A stretch of DNA of 42,242 nt from Terriglobia bacterium (GTDB lineage: Bacteria; Acidobacteriota; Terriglobia; Terriglobales; Acidobacteriaceae): positions 1-42,242 of the forward strand of contig JAIQFP010000030.1 of the NCBI GenBank assembly GCA_020073165.1. Reading direction: 5' to 3'. Each line of letters begins with the position of its first letter. Position 1 is the stretch's first letter. Both the position numbers and the translations under genes were made by a program. Of this stretch, positions 10,924 to 19,017 are shown piece after piece. Under the pieces are notes generated by a model. It saw only the letters and a program-made list of their open reading frames with translations, was not told where the DNA came from and made no database searches.

Positions 10924-11310
10924 ATGGCGGAGCGCATCTACCTGACGCTGGCAGAAGCTTTGGAGATGCACCGGCAATTGATCGAGGAGTTCGGCGGTTC
11001 GCCCGGGCTCCGTGACCAGGGCCGGCTGGAAGCCGCCATGTATCGTCCCCAGATCGGCTATTACAACAGCCTGGCGGAGGAAGCCGCGGCTCTGATGGAA
11101 TCCTTGGCGAACAACCATGCCTTCGTGGATGGAAACAAGCGGATCAGCTTTGCCGTAACCGACACCTTCCTGCGCGTCAACGGCTTCTATCTGAAAGTAG
11201 ACTCTGGCGCCGCCCACAGGTTCATCACCCAGGCGATCGCCAAGGGCAAGTTTCGATTCGGCGTAATCCTGGAATGGATTTTGTCGAACGTGAAACCCCT
11301 GCCTGACTGA
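10924..11310 (+). CDS. doc: Doc-like (Fic fold) death-on-curing toxin
   Basis: The 128-residue protein has the Doc form of the Fic motif, HAFVDGNKR (residues 65-73). In phage P1 Doc this motif supports phosphorylation of elongation factor Tu and so stops translation. The N-terminal part (LTLAEALEMHRQLIEEFGG, then GLRDQGRLEAAMYRPQ) is also typical of Doc. Length equals that of P1 Doc (126). The catalytic His, Asp, Asn, Lys and Arg are all retained, so the toxin looks functional. It is translated directly after the antitoxin with no gap. Confidence 0.9.
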   Translation: MAERIYLTLAEALEMHRQLIEEFGGSPGLRDQGRLEAAMYRPQIGYYNSLAEEAAALMESLANNHAFVDGNKRISFAVTDTFLRVNGFYLKVDSGAAHRFITQAIAKGKFRFGVILEWILSNVKPLPD

Positions 11311-11333
11311 TCCGGCAAGGTCGGATTCTTCCC

Positions 11334-11362
11334 TTGACGAACGCTCCCCAACCCGCTACTAT
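11334..11362 (+). promoter_or_regulatory. Promoter of the thrC operon
   Basis: TTGACG (11334-11339), a 17-base spacer and TACTAT (11357-11362) make a good sigma-70-like promoter. Transcription would start near 11369, about 29 bases before the riboswitch aptamer. Confidence 0.6.
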
Positions 11363-11397
11363 CTACCCCCAAGTTTGCTCATTTTGAGCAGACCTTG

Positions 11398-11513
11398 AAT
11401 TTCATGCAGAGTGGCTGAGGGACGAGCCCTGTGAAGCCACGACAACCGGATCGGGAGATAATCCCGGTCGCCGGTGTCAACTCTCGCCCGGAACGAACGG
11501 GGAACATGAGATT
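11398..11513 (+). promoter_or_regulatory. SAM riboswitch (SAM-I / S-box clan) upstream of thrC
   Basis: The aptamer core is readable: GAGTGGCTGAGGGACGAGCC, then CTGTGAAGCCACGACAACC, then CGGTGTCAACTC. These match the S-box pattern of a kink-turn helix, GAAGCC junction and GGUGYCAA strand. The closing P1 helix pairs AATTTCATG (11398-11406) with CATGAGATT (11505-11513), with one G-U pair. P4 is CCCG-GAACGAA-CGGG near 11487-11501. S-box RNAs bind S-adenosylmethionine and switch off methionine-pathway genes. No terminator with a U-tract is visible in the 92 bases before thrC, so the mechanism may be translational. The CGACAACC variant could point to a SAM-I/IV subtype. Confidence 0.85.
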
Positions 11514-11605
11514 TGGGGTGCCGCATTTTCAGCATCTCGTTGACCTCTATTTCCTTTCCCCCGGGATCGAGGCCTCGTCCTTCCGCTACTCCAAGCGAGT
11601 AGCCG

Positions 11606-12880
11606 ATGACATACGAGTTGCGGTGCCGGGAATGCGGTAAGAGCTGGGGAAACCAGCCTCGCTCCATTTGCGAGGATTGCTTTTCTCCCCTGGAAGTTGG
11701 TTACGACTATGCGGCAGTACATTCTGTTCTCACACGCGAGCGAATTGCCCAACGCCCACCGAACATGTGGCGCTACGCGGAACTGCTGCCTCTCCCGGCG
11801 GATTACACCCCCCACCTGCCGGTAGGCTTCACGCCGCTGCTAAGCGCGCCCCAATTAGCTAAACATCTAGGCGCAAACAGGCTCTGCATCAAGAACGATG
11901 CGGTTTGCCTGCCCACGCTGAGTTTTAAGGACCGCGTGGTGGCAGTGGCTCTAGCCCAGGCGCGCAGCTTCGGCTTCGACACCGTGGCGTGCTCCTCCAC
12001 CGGAAATCTCGCCAACTCGGTCGCCGCCCAGGCCGCGCGTGAAGGATTCAAAGCCTGGATCTTCATTCCGGCCGACCTCGAGCCGGCGAAGATTCTGGGC
12101 ACTCAGGTATACGGAGCGAAGTTGGTGCGCATCGCAGGCAGTTACGACCAGGTCAACCGGCTGTGCTCGCAGATCGCCGACGAGCGCCCCTGGGGATTTG
12201 TGAACGTGAACCTGCGACCGTATTACGCCGAAGGATCGAAAACCGTGGGATTCGAAATCGCCGAACAACTCGGCTGGCGGCTGCCCGACAACGTTGTCGT
12301 CCCCATGGCGGGAGGATCTCTCATCACCAAGATCAAGAAAGCCTTCGATGAATTGATCCAACTGGGCCTGGTTGATCCCAAGCCAGTTAAGTTCTTCGGG
12401 GCGCAGGCCACCGGTTGCTCGCCGATTTCGACTGCAGTAAAAGCCGGAAATGCCGATATAGAACCCCAGAGGCCGGCGACCATAGCGCGCTCGCTGGCCA
12501 TTGGTAATCCTGCGGATGGTCACTATGCCATCAAGGCAATCACGAACAGCGGTGGCTGGGCTGAGGATGTCTCAGACGCCGAAGTCGTCGAGTCCATCCA
12601 ACTCCTAGCCGAAAGCGAAGGCATTTTCACCGAGACCGCCGGCGGCGTCACCGTCGGCTGTGCGCGCAAGCTCTATCAGGAAGGCCGGATTTCACCGGAG
12701 GAGACTACGGTGTTGTGCATTACGGGAAACGGTTTGAAGACCACTGACGCGCTCGCGGGCCAGTACGTTGCCGAAGAAGCGATCGCGCCCAAGATGTCAG
12801 TGTTCGACAAGTATCTGGAATCCGTATTGGATTCCGCAATCCAAAGCCGGCAAAACGCCGGCGCAACCGTGGAGGCTTGA
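11606..12880 (+). CDS. thrC: Threonine synthase-type PLP enzyme with N-terminal zinc ribbon
   Basis: This fold-type II PLP enzyme normally converts O-phosphohomoserine to threonine. The N-terminus carries a zinc ribbon with C7-x2-C10 and C22-x2-C25. The PLP lysine is K108 in LSFKDR, and the SSTGNLANS loop binds the cofactor phosphate. The start is fixed because TAG at 11600-11602 closes the frame just upstream. It is the first gene of a three-gene operon behind a SAM riboswitch. A SAM-controlled gene is expected to serve methionine synthesis, so sulfhydrylase-like use of O-phosphohomoserine is conceivable. Threonine synthase remains the default reading. Confidence 0.88.
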   Translation: MTYELRCRECGKSWGNQPRSICEDCFSPLEVGYDYAAVHSVLTRERIAQRPPNMWRYAELLPLPADYTPHLPVGFTPLLSAPQLAKHLGANRLCIKNDAVCLPTLSFKDRVVAVALAQARSFGFDTVACSSTGNLANSVAAQAAREGFKAWIFIPADLEPAKILGTQVYGAKLVRIAGSYDQVNRLCSQIADERPWGFVNVNLRPYYAEGSKTVGFEIAEQLGWRLPDNVVVPMAGGSLITKIKKAFDELIQLGLVDPKPVKFFGAQATGCSPISTAVKAGNADIEPQRPATIARSLAIGNPADGHYAIKAITNSGGWAEDVSDAEVVESIQLLAESEGIFTETAGGVTVGCARKLYQEGRISPEETTVLCITGNGLKTTDALAGQYVAEEAIAPKMSVFDKYLESVLDSAIQSRQNAGATVEA

Positions 12881-12881
12881 G

Positions 12882-13202
12882 ATGACCATTACCGTCCAAA
12901 TTCCGACAGCCCTTCGCCGTCACACCGCGGGAACCGGCCGCACAACCTGCGCGGCCACAAACCTGGAGGAACTGTTCACAGCGCTCGACCAGCAGTTCCC
13001 CGACCTGAAGCCGCACCTGCGCGATGAAGCGGGTCAGGTCCGCCGGTTCCTGAATGTGTACGTCAACGAAGAGGACATCCGTTTCCTGGGCGGGAATGCT
13101 TATGCCTTCCGGGACGGAGATGAGGTCCTGCTGGTGCCCTCGATTGCAGGCGGTGCGCCGGATGACGACGAAAGGTTACAGCCATGGTTGCGAGGAAGTT
13201 GA
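12882..13202 (+). CDS. MoaD/ThiS-like sulfur-carrier protein with C-terminal tail
   Basis: The 106-residue protein has the beta-grasp pattern of ubiquitin-like sulfur carriers: TVQIPTALRRHT, LNVYVNEEDIRFL, and a DGDEVLLVPSIAGG end motif (GG at 90-91). Carriers of this type are thiocarboxylated on the terminal glycine and donate sulfur to PLP enzymes or cofactor pathways. Here 15 residues follow the GG, so a peptidase would have to expose it, as in the HcyS or QbsE systems. The ATG lies one base after the thrC stop (TGAGATG) and the gene overlaps hom by 19 bases. The tight packing implies a function linked to the homoserine branch. Confidence 0.8.
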   Translation: MTITVQIPTALRRHTAGTGRTTCAATNLEELFTALDQQFPDLKPHLRDEAGQVRRFLNVYVNEEDIRFLGGNAYAFRDGDEVLLVPSIAGGAPDDDERLQPWLRGS

Positions 13203-14452
13203 AGATCGGATTGCTGGGTTGCGGTACGGTGGGTGGCGGCCTGGTCGAACTTGTCGGCAAGAACAGCTCACTCATTCGCCAGCGCGCCGGCGTGGAACTG
13301 AGCATCACCAAGATTCTGGTGCGCGATCCTCTCAAAGACCGCCCCGGCGTGGAGCGCGCTCTCCTGACCACGCATCCGGAGAAGGTTCTCGACAACGGCT
13401 GCGACATGGTCGTCGAACTGGTGGGCGGAATCGAGCCGGCGCGCACTTTCATCCAGCACTCGCTGGCTCGGGGCAAGCACGTGGTCACCGCCAACAAGGC
13501 TCTGCTTGCCCTCGACGGGTTCAGCCTGATGAAGGCTGCGGAACTCCAGAAAGTGCGCCTGGGATTTGAAGCCAGCGTTTGCGGCGGGATTCCCATCATT
13601 CGCGCTCTGCGGAACGGCCTGGTCGGCAACCAGATTCAGCGCCTGACCGGGATTCTCAACGGCACCTGCAACTACATCCTCACGCGCATGACGGAAGACC
13701 GCGTCGAGTTCGACGCCGCGTTAGCCGAAGCCCAAGCCAAGGGCTTCGCCGAAGCTGACCCGACTCTCGACATCGACGGCCACGACGCTGCCCAGAAGCT
13801 CAAGATTCTGGCCGAGCTCGCCTTCCATTCCCGCGTCGCCGCTGACGCGGTGCAAACCGAGGGCATCCGCCACATCACCGCGGATGACATCCAGGTCGCC
13901 CGCGAGTTGGGCTATGTGATCAAGCACATCGCCACCGCGGAAGTGGCGGACGATTCCATCGCGCTCGAGGTGCATCCGGTGCTGCTCCCGGCAACCGACC
14001 AACTCGCCAGCGTCCGCGACGAGAACAACGCCGTGCTGGTCCGCGGCGACGCCGTGGGCGAGATGCTGTTTTCCGGCAAGGGAGCCGGCTCTCTGCCCAG
14101 TGCTAGCGCCGTGCTCTCCGACATTGTGGATATCGCCTGCCACAAAGGTGGATTCTCCGCCAGCTTTGGCGGCGCGGTGCGCACGGCCGTACCCGACCAC
14201 TCCGCCCGGCACTATCTGCGCTTCCCGGTTTCCGATCCCAGTGCCATCGGCCCGATCACGAACATCCTGGAGAGAAACGGGGTTGGCATAGTGCGGGCCG
14301 CCGCCGTCTGGGCGAAGAACGCATCCGCGCAGAACCAGGTGCGGGTGCTGACCCAAGCGTGCTGCCGCAGCGCGGTCGAAAACTCACTGCGCGACATCGC
14401 AGCCAGCGGCCTGGAAAAGGGGAAGGGCATCGCGTTGCGCGTGGCGGAGTAG
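13184..14452 (+). CDS. hom: Homoserine dehydrogenase
   Basis: This enzyme reduces aspartate semialdehyde to homoserine, the branch point for threonine and methionine. Residues 6-30 form an NAD(P) Rossmann motif (IGLLGCGTVGGGL). The catalytic domain shows TANKALLAL, FEASVCGGIPIIR, GILNGTCNYIL and EADPTLDIDGHDAAQKL. The C-terminal 80 residues form an ACT domain (YLRFPVSDPSAIGPITNILE), the usual site of threonine feedback. The 422 residues match monofunctional Hom proteins. The start overlaps the MoaD-like gene, which implies translational coupling. All three operon genes fall under the SAM riboswitch. Confidence 0.95.
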   Translation: MVARKLKIGLLGCGTVGGGLVELVGKNSSLIRQRAGVELSITKILVRDPLKDRPGVERALLTTHPEKVLDNGCDMVVELVGGIEPARTFIQHSLARGKHVVTANKALLALDGFSLMKAAELQKVRLGFEASVCGGIPIIRALRNGLVGNQIQRLTGILNGTCNYILTRMTEDRVEFDAALAEAQAKGFAEADPTLDIDGHDAAQKLKILAELAFHSRVAADAVQTEGIRHITADDIQVARELGYVIKHIATAEVADDSIALEVHPVLLPATDQLASVRDENNAVLVRGDAVGEMLFSGKGAGSLPSASAVLSDIVDIACHKGGFSASFGGAVRTAVPDHSARHYLRFPVSDPSAIGPITNILERNGVGIVRAAAVWAKNASAQNQVRVLTQACCRSAVENSLRDIAASGLEKGKGIALRVAE

Positions 14453-14482
14453 GGGCAGCGAGAGCTCAGGCGCAGAGCTTGA

Positions 14483-14938
14483 TCAGCCTTGTGCCTGAGG
14501 CGCCCGGATGGTCAGCACCGGGCACGTGGCCAACCGCACCACCTTCTCTGCCACGGAGCCAAACACCAGGTGGCGCAAACCAGTCCAGCCGTGGGTAGCG
14601 ATCACGATCAGGTCCACGCGTTCCTTCTCGGCGATCAGCACAATTTCGCCTGCGGCATCGCCGTGACCGACCATAGTGCGTACCGAGACCTTGGCCGCGA
14701 CCGTCTTGGCCTGCAACTCACGCAGCTTTTTCTCCGCGTCGGCGTGCAACGCCTTCTCGTACTCCGGCAGTTCGAAATCGTAAACCGGATCGGAAGATGG
14801 GACTGGAATGGTAGGGACCACGTAGGTCAGGCAGATCTCAGCGCCGAAGTGGGCCGCCAGTTCGGTGGCAGCCTTCACGCCCGCCAGGGAAGCCGGGCTG
14901 AAGTCAGTAGGGCACAGAATGATTTTGATCGGCAGCAT
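14483..14938 (-). CDS. Universal stress protein (UspA family)
   Basis: The 151-residue protein has one Usp domain of the usual length. The N-terminal strand and helix read KIILCPTDFSPASLAGVKAA. The C-terminal nucleotide-binding pattern is visible in ATHGWTGLRHLVFGSVAEKV, typical of ATP-binding UspA/UspFG-like members. It faces hom, with CTCAGGC (14465-14471) and GCCTGAG (14493-14499) able to form a shared convergent hairpin. The cellular trigger cannot be read. Confidence 0.9.
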   Translation of the reverse strand: MLPIKIILCPTDFSPASLAGVKAATELAAHFGAEICLTYVVPTIPVPSSDPVYDFELPEYEKALHADAEKKLRELQAKTVAAKVSVRTMVGHGDAAGEIVLIAEKERVDLIVIATHGWTGLRHLVFGSVAEKVVRLATCPVLTIRAPQAQG

Positions 14939-15015
14939 TGTGAGTCGTTGAATTATAAGGTTTTTTTCACCAGGCCGGCCCCCGGCGGCTGCTTTGCATC
15001 GGCCGTGGGCGAGAC

Positions 15016-15044
15016 TTGTGCAGCCCTGGCCTCTGGTCTATAAT
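15016..15044 (+). promoter_or_regulatory. Promoter of the TetR-HlyD-ABC operon
   Basis: TTGTGC (15016-15021), a 17-base spacer and a perfect TATAAT (15039-15044) precede the TetR gene. The palindrome at 15046-15063 starts one base downstream of the -10 box, over the expected transcription start. Confidence 0.7.
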
Positions 15045-15045
15045 C

Positions 15046-15063
15046 TAACTAACTGGTTAATTA
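15046..15063. promoter_or_regulatory. TetR-type operator
   Basis: TAACTAAC-TG-GTTAATTA is an inverted repeat with seven of eight arm positions matching. It covers the likely transcription start of the operon, where a bound TetR dimer would block initiation. Autoregulation by the adjacent TetR gene is inferred. Confidence 0.7.
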
Positions 15064-15075
15064 ACGAGAGTTTCC

Positions 15076-15741
15076 ATGAAAGCTGCCCCCGCCAAGTCGC
15101 GCCTGGGCTCCCGCGGCCGCCCGGAAGAAAGCCGCGCCGCCATCCTGCAGGCGGCCATCCAGGAGTTTGCCCGGGACGGAGTCGCCGGCGCCCGCACCGA
15201 TGCCATCGCCCGCGCCGCCAAGGTCAACAAGGCCCTCCTCTACTACTACTTCAAGGACAAGGAAACCCTCTACGGCGCAGCCCTTGACTATGCCTTCAGC
15301 CAATTGAAGGACCACATGATGCAGATCCTGGATCGCGACCTGCCTCCCGGGGAGAAGGTCCGCACCTATGTCGCCACGTATTTCGATTTCCTCGCGGATC
15401 ACAAGGTCAACCGTGACCTAGTGCAGCGGGAGATGATGCGGGCCGGCCATGGCTCTCCCCATTTGCAACGCATCGCCAAGAACTACTTTCAGCCTCTGTT
15501 CCTGCGGTTGGGCCAGGTGATTCATGCCGGCATCGCTTCCGGAGAGTTTCGCTCAGTCGATCCGCTGCACTTTGTCCCTTCGATGATCGCGCTCGTGGTC
15601 TTCTACTTCACCAGCGCCCCGGTGATGAAGACCGTGACCGGTTTTGATCCGCTGTCGCCGGAGCGCGTGGCGGAGCGTCGCGCCGCGGTACTGGACTTCA
15701 TTTCCGCCGCGTTGTTCCGGCATGAGGGAGAACGCCGGTGA
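15076..15741 (+). CDS. TetR/AcrR-family transcriptional repressor
   Basis: The 221-residue protein has an N-terminal TetR helix-turn-helix: residues about 17-63 read EESRAAILQAAIQEFARDG, then TDAIARAAKVNKALLYYYFK. The C-terminal ligand domain is variable and the inducer is not predictable. Its stop codon overlaps the GTG start of the HlyD gene (GTGA). The arrangement parallels the CecR (YbiH)-YbhGFSR locus of E. coli, where the regulator controls an adjacent ABC efflux system. It probably represses its own operon through the 15046-15063 site. Confidence 0.92.
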   Translation: MKAAPAKSRLGSRGRPEESRAAILQAAIQEFARDGVAGARTDAIARAAKVNKALLYYYFKDKETLYGAALDYAFSQLKDHMMQILDRDLPPGEKVRTYVATYFDFLADHKVNRDLVQREMMRAGHGSPHLQRIAKNYFQPLFLRLGQVIHAGIASGEFRSVDPLHFVPSMIALVVFYFTSAPVMKTVTGFDPLSPERVAERRAAVLDFISAALFRHEGERR

Positions 15742-16832
15742 ATGCGCGCAACAAGTTTCTGATCCTGCTCGCGATAGTTTGCACGGTAGCGTTGACCTAC
15801 TACCTGCTCTCGACGCCAAGCTCCAAAGACCTGTTGCTGATTGGCACGGTGGATTCCAACCAGGTCATGGTGAGTCCCCAGATCGAGGGCCGCATCTCGA
15901 AGCTGCTGGTGGAGGAAGGCACGCAGGTGAAGCAGGGAGACTTGATCGCGACCCTCGATCCCTCGGAACTGGAGGCCCAGGAGCGCGCCGCCGCGGCCAC
16001 CATCGACAGCTTGAAATTCAAAGTCGCCGAGACCCAGTCCACGCAGCAGGCAACCTCGGGTTCCACCTCGAGCAGCGTGGCCAATGCGCAGGCCCGGTTG
16101 CAGTCGGTGCGCGCCCAGCTGGTGCAGGCCGAGGCGACGCTGCAATGGACCGAGAGCGACAGCCGCCGCACCATTGAGCTGGCAAAACAGGGAATCGCTT
16201 CGGACCGGGACCGTGTGCAAGCGGAGAGCAACTTGAAGGCGCAGCATGCTGTGGTGCAGTCGCTGAAAGACCAGGTGAGAGCTGCCGAGGCCGACCTCAA
16301 CATGGCGATGGCCAATACCCACCAGGCCAACGCAGCGCGGAGCACGGTGGCTTCCACCCGAGCACAACTGGCCAATGCCGAGGCACAGCTCAAAGAAGCC
16401 GAGGTCCGGTTGGGCTACACCCAAATCTACGCGCCCGTGAGCGGAACCGTTTCCGTGCGCGCGGCTCGCCAGGGCGAAGTGCTCACTCCCGGGCAGCCGA
16501 TCGTGACCATCATCGACTTCAGCGATACCTGGGTACGCGCCGCGATTCCCGAAACCCAAGCCGATCACATCGGCTTGGGCGACACGCTGCGCATTCGCTT
16601 GCCCGGAGGCACGATGACCTCCGGCAAAGTGTTCTTCAAGTCCGCTGAGGCGGACTTCGCCACCCAGCGCGACGTCAGCCGGCGCAAACGCGACATCAAG
16701 ACCATCGTGCTCAAGGTGCGGCTCGACAATCCCAAGGGTGCCTACGTCCCCGGGATGACGGCAGAGGTTCTGGTCTCGCCGGCACAGTTGACTGGGACCA
16801 ACCAGAGTGCGTCCACGGAACAGCACCCATGA
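15738..16832 (+). CDS. HlyD-family membrane fusion protein
   Basis: This 364-residue periplasmic adaptor links an inner-membrane exporter to an outer-membrane channel. A single N-terminal membrane helix (about 6-26) is followed by a split biotinyl-lipoyl domain (VSPQIEGRISKLLVEEGTQV and IYAPVSGTVSVRAARQGEVL). A long coiled-coil hairpin (about 80-215, rich in Ala, Gln and Glu) and a beta-barrel domain make up the rest. The GTG start overlaps the TetR stop, and its end overlaps the ATPase gene by four bases (ATGA). No outer-membrane TolC-like gene lies nearby, so a distant channel would be needed. Confidence 0.93.
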   Translation: MNARNKFLILLAIVCTVALTYYLLSTPSSKDLLLIGTVDSNQVMVSPQIEGRISKLLVEEGTQVKQGDLIATLDPSELEAQERAAAATIDSLKFKVAETQSTQQATSGSTSSSVANAQARLQSVRAQLVQAEATLQWTESDSRRTIELAKQGIASDRDRVQAESNLKAQHAVVQSLKDQVRAAEADLNMAMANTHQANAARSTVASTRAQLANAEAQLKEAEVRLGYTQIYAPVSGTVSVRAARQGEVLTPGQPIVTIIDFSDTWVRAAIPETQADHIGLGDTLRIRLPGGTMTSGKVFFKSAEADFATQRDVSRRKRDIKTIVLKVRLDNPKGAYVPGMTAEVLVSPAQLTGTNQSASTEQHP

Positions 16833-17878
16833 TCGCTGACCTCAAAGCTGGCAACGGCGGAAGCAACGGCGGCGGCGCCGTACGCAATGCGATTGAGGTG
16901 GAACACATCGTCAAGAAGTACGGCGACTTCACCGCGGTGGACGATGTTTCGTTCGCGGTGAAAGAAGGAGAAATCTTCGGTCTGTTGGGACCGAACGGCG
17001 CGGGCAAGTCAACGCTCATCCGCATGATGACCACGTTAATTCCCCTTACGGCGGGGAAGGCCCGCATCGCCGGACACGACGTGGAGAAAGATCCGGATGC
17101 GGTGCGGCGGGTGATTGGCGTTATCCCGCAGGCACTGACCAGCGACCTTGACCTCACCATTGAGGAGAACCTGAACATCTACGCCAAGCTTTACGACGTT
17201 CCCGCGAAGACCCGCAAAGCCGCGATCGAAGAATTACTGGAGACGGTGGACCTGACCAAGTGGCGCGACGCCCAAACCAAGACGCTCTCCGGCGGCATGC
17301 GGCGTCGGCTGGAGATCGCCCGCGGGTTGGTGCACAGTCCACAAATCTTCTTCCTGGACGAGCCCACTACGGGACTGGATCCGGTCTCGCGCGTGGCGGT
17401 CTGGGAAATGCTGACCAACATCAAGGCCCACCGCCAACTCACGATTCTGATCACCACACATTACATGGACGAGGCTGACCGCCTGTGCGACCGCATCGCC
17501 ATCGTGGACCACGGCAAGCTGGTGGCACTCGACAATCCGACGGCGCTGAAGGCGAGCGTGCCGGGATCGAACGTGATCGAGGTGCAGTTTGAAAATCCGC
17601 CGGCTGATTGGGAGCAGCGCCTGCATGCCCTCACTGCCGTCACCTCGGTGCAGCACGAAGGTGCCGGCATGTTCCGCGTGTTGACCAGCAACGGCTCGCG
17701 CACCACCACCGAATTGGTGGAGGCGGCAGTCCAGGCCGGAGTCCCGGTCAGGTCCCTCTCCGTGCAGAACACCACGCTGGACGATGTTTTCGTCCACTAC
17801 ACCGGACGGCAGTTGCGCGATGAATTGGTAAAAGCCTACGCCTTCGTCATGCCGCCCAGACCGGGGATACGTCCATGA
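16829..17878 (+). CDS. ABC transporter ATP-binding protein
   Basis: The 349-residue ATPase carries Walker A (GPNGAGKST), the signature LSGGMRRRLEIARGL, Walker B (IFFLDEPTTGLDP) and the H-loop (ITTHYMDEADRL). The C-terminal 100 residues are a DUF4162-like extension common in ABC-2 drug and polysaccharide exporters. It overlaps both neighbours by ATGA, so adaptor, ATPase and permease are produced together. Substrate is unknown; DrrA/YbhF-like efflux of hydrophobic compounds is the best guess. Confidence 0.95.
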   Translation: MIADLKAGNGGSNGGGAVRNAIEVEHIVKKYGDFTAVDDVSFAVKEGEIFGLLGPNGAGKSTLIRMMTTLIPLTAGKARIAGHDVEKDPDAVRRVIGVIPQALTSDLDLTIEENLNIYAKLYDVPAKTRKAAIEELLETVDLTKWRDAQTKTLSGGMRRRLEIARGLVHSPQIFFLDEPTTGLDPVSRVAVWEMLTNIKAHRQLTILITTHYMDEADRLCDRIAIVDHGKLVALDNPTALKASVPGSNVIEVQFENPPADWEQRLHALTAVTSVQHEGAGMFRVLTSNGSRTTTELVEAAVQAGVPVRSLSVQNTTLDDVFVHYTGRQLRDELVKAYAFVMPPRPGIRP

Positions 17879-18987
17879 ACCGGATGCTGGCTATCGTCGA
17901 ACGCGAGATGCGCAAGTTTTTCCGTTCTCCGACGCTGATGATGGCGTCCATGATTTTCCCTCTGGTGCAGCTCATCGTGCTGGGCAACGCCTTCGGCGGC
18001 AAGATTCGCGACGCCAAGCTGGGCCTGGTCGACCAGGACGGCGGCACTCAGTCACTGAGGATCAAAGAGGCCTTTGATTCGGTGCGTGCCAACATCCGCA
18101 CCTTCGAGCCCGTCTACTACAACGACGACAAGAAGGCCATGGAGGATGTGCGCAACGGCAAGATTCAGGGCGCGGTGATTATTCCTCCGCAGTATTCGCG
18201 GCGTGTGTACGAGGAGAATCACCCGCGCATTGCGCTGATTGTGGACAACAGCGACAACTTCATGAGCTCCACCCTGGAGCAGGAACTCACCGAGCTGACC
18301 AATGCGCTGAACCAGCCCACCATCGAGCCGCGGCTGCTCCAGAAAACTGCGCTTGATATTGTGGAACTGTACCCCTACATCGAGTACATGAAGTACCTGC
18401 TGCCGGGCTCGATCACGCTAGCCATGTTTGTCTCAGTCATGATCGGCGGCGGCATGCTGTACATCGACGACAAAGCCCGTGGCGTGCACGAGGGCTACCT
18501 CGTCACGCCGATTACGAAAACCGAACTGGTCTTCGGACTCAACGCCGCAGGTGCGATCAAGGCTGTGCTGACCGGCGTGGTGATTACCGTGATCGGCTCG
18601 CTGCTGGCGGGTGTGAGCACGCTGTTCAATCCGTTCACGGCGTTCGGACTGCTGCTCATGATTCTTCTGACCTCGCTGGCCTTCAACACCATGATGTTCC
18701 TGCTGATGGTGCGCATTGAAGACCCGCTGGTGCCGCGTGCCATGTTCGGAATCCTCAACACCCTGCTGTTTTTCCCCAGCGGCGCCATCTACCCGGTGCA
18801 GGCGTTTCCTTTCTGGCTGCGCGCCATCGCCAAAGCCGACCCCTTCACCTACGCCGTCCACGGCTTCAAGTCGCTGCTCCTGAAAGAAACCGGCCTGACG
18901 GCCATCTGGCCCGACATGCTCTACCTGTCCATCTTTGCCGTGATCACCCTGAGCATCGCCACGCCGCTGTTCAAGCGCACGCTGTAG
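17875..18987 (+). CDS. ABC-2 type transporter permease
   Basis: The 370-residue protein has one N-terminal membrane helix, a large periplasmic loop (about 45-170) and five to six C-terminal helices, as in YbhS/YbhR and DrrB. The ABC-2 motif region LLFFPSGAIYPVQAFPFWLR is present. Only one permease gene is encoded, so it would act as a homodimer, unlike the two-permease E. coli system. It is the last gene of the operon. Confidence 0.93.
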   Translation: MNRMLAIVEREMRKFFRSPTLMMASMIFPLVQLIVLGNAFGGKIRDAKLGLVDQDGGTQSLRIKEAFDSVRANIRTFEPVYYNDDKKAMEDVRNGKIQGAVIIPPQYSRRVYEENHPRIALIVDNSDNFMSSTLEQELTELTNALNQPTIEPRLLQKTALDIVELYPYIEYMKYLLPGSITLAMFVSVMIGGGMLYIDDKARGVHEGYLVTPITKTELVFGLNAAGAIKAVLTGVVITVIGSLLAGVSTLFNPFTAFGLLLMILLTSLAFNTMMFLLMVRIEDPLVPRAMFGILNTLLFFPSGAIYPVQAFPFWLRAIAKADPFTYAVHGFKSLLLKETGLTAIWPDMLYLSIFAVITLSIATPLFKRTL

Positions 18988-19017
18988 CCTCCGGTCCCAA
19001 CGCTGTACTTCCCGTAA

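Noticed and set aside
11514-11605. Rho-independent terminator in the riboswitch expression platform
   Set aside because: CGAGGCCTCG is self-complementary but has no loop and no U-tract follows, so I did not annotate a terminator.
15016-18987. ABC efflux operon as a lantibiotic immunity system
   Set aside because: No precursor peptide or modification gene is nearby; the HlyD adaptor and TetR arrangement fit general efflux better.
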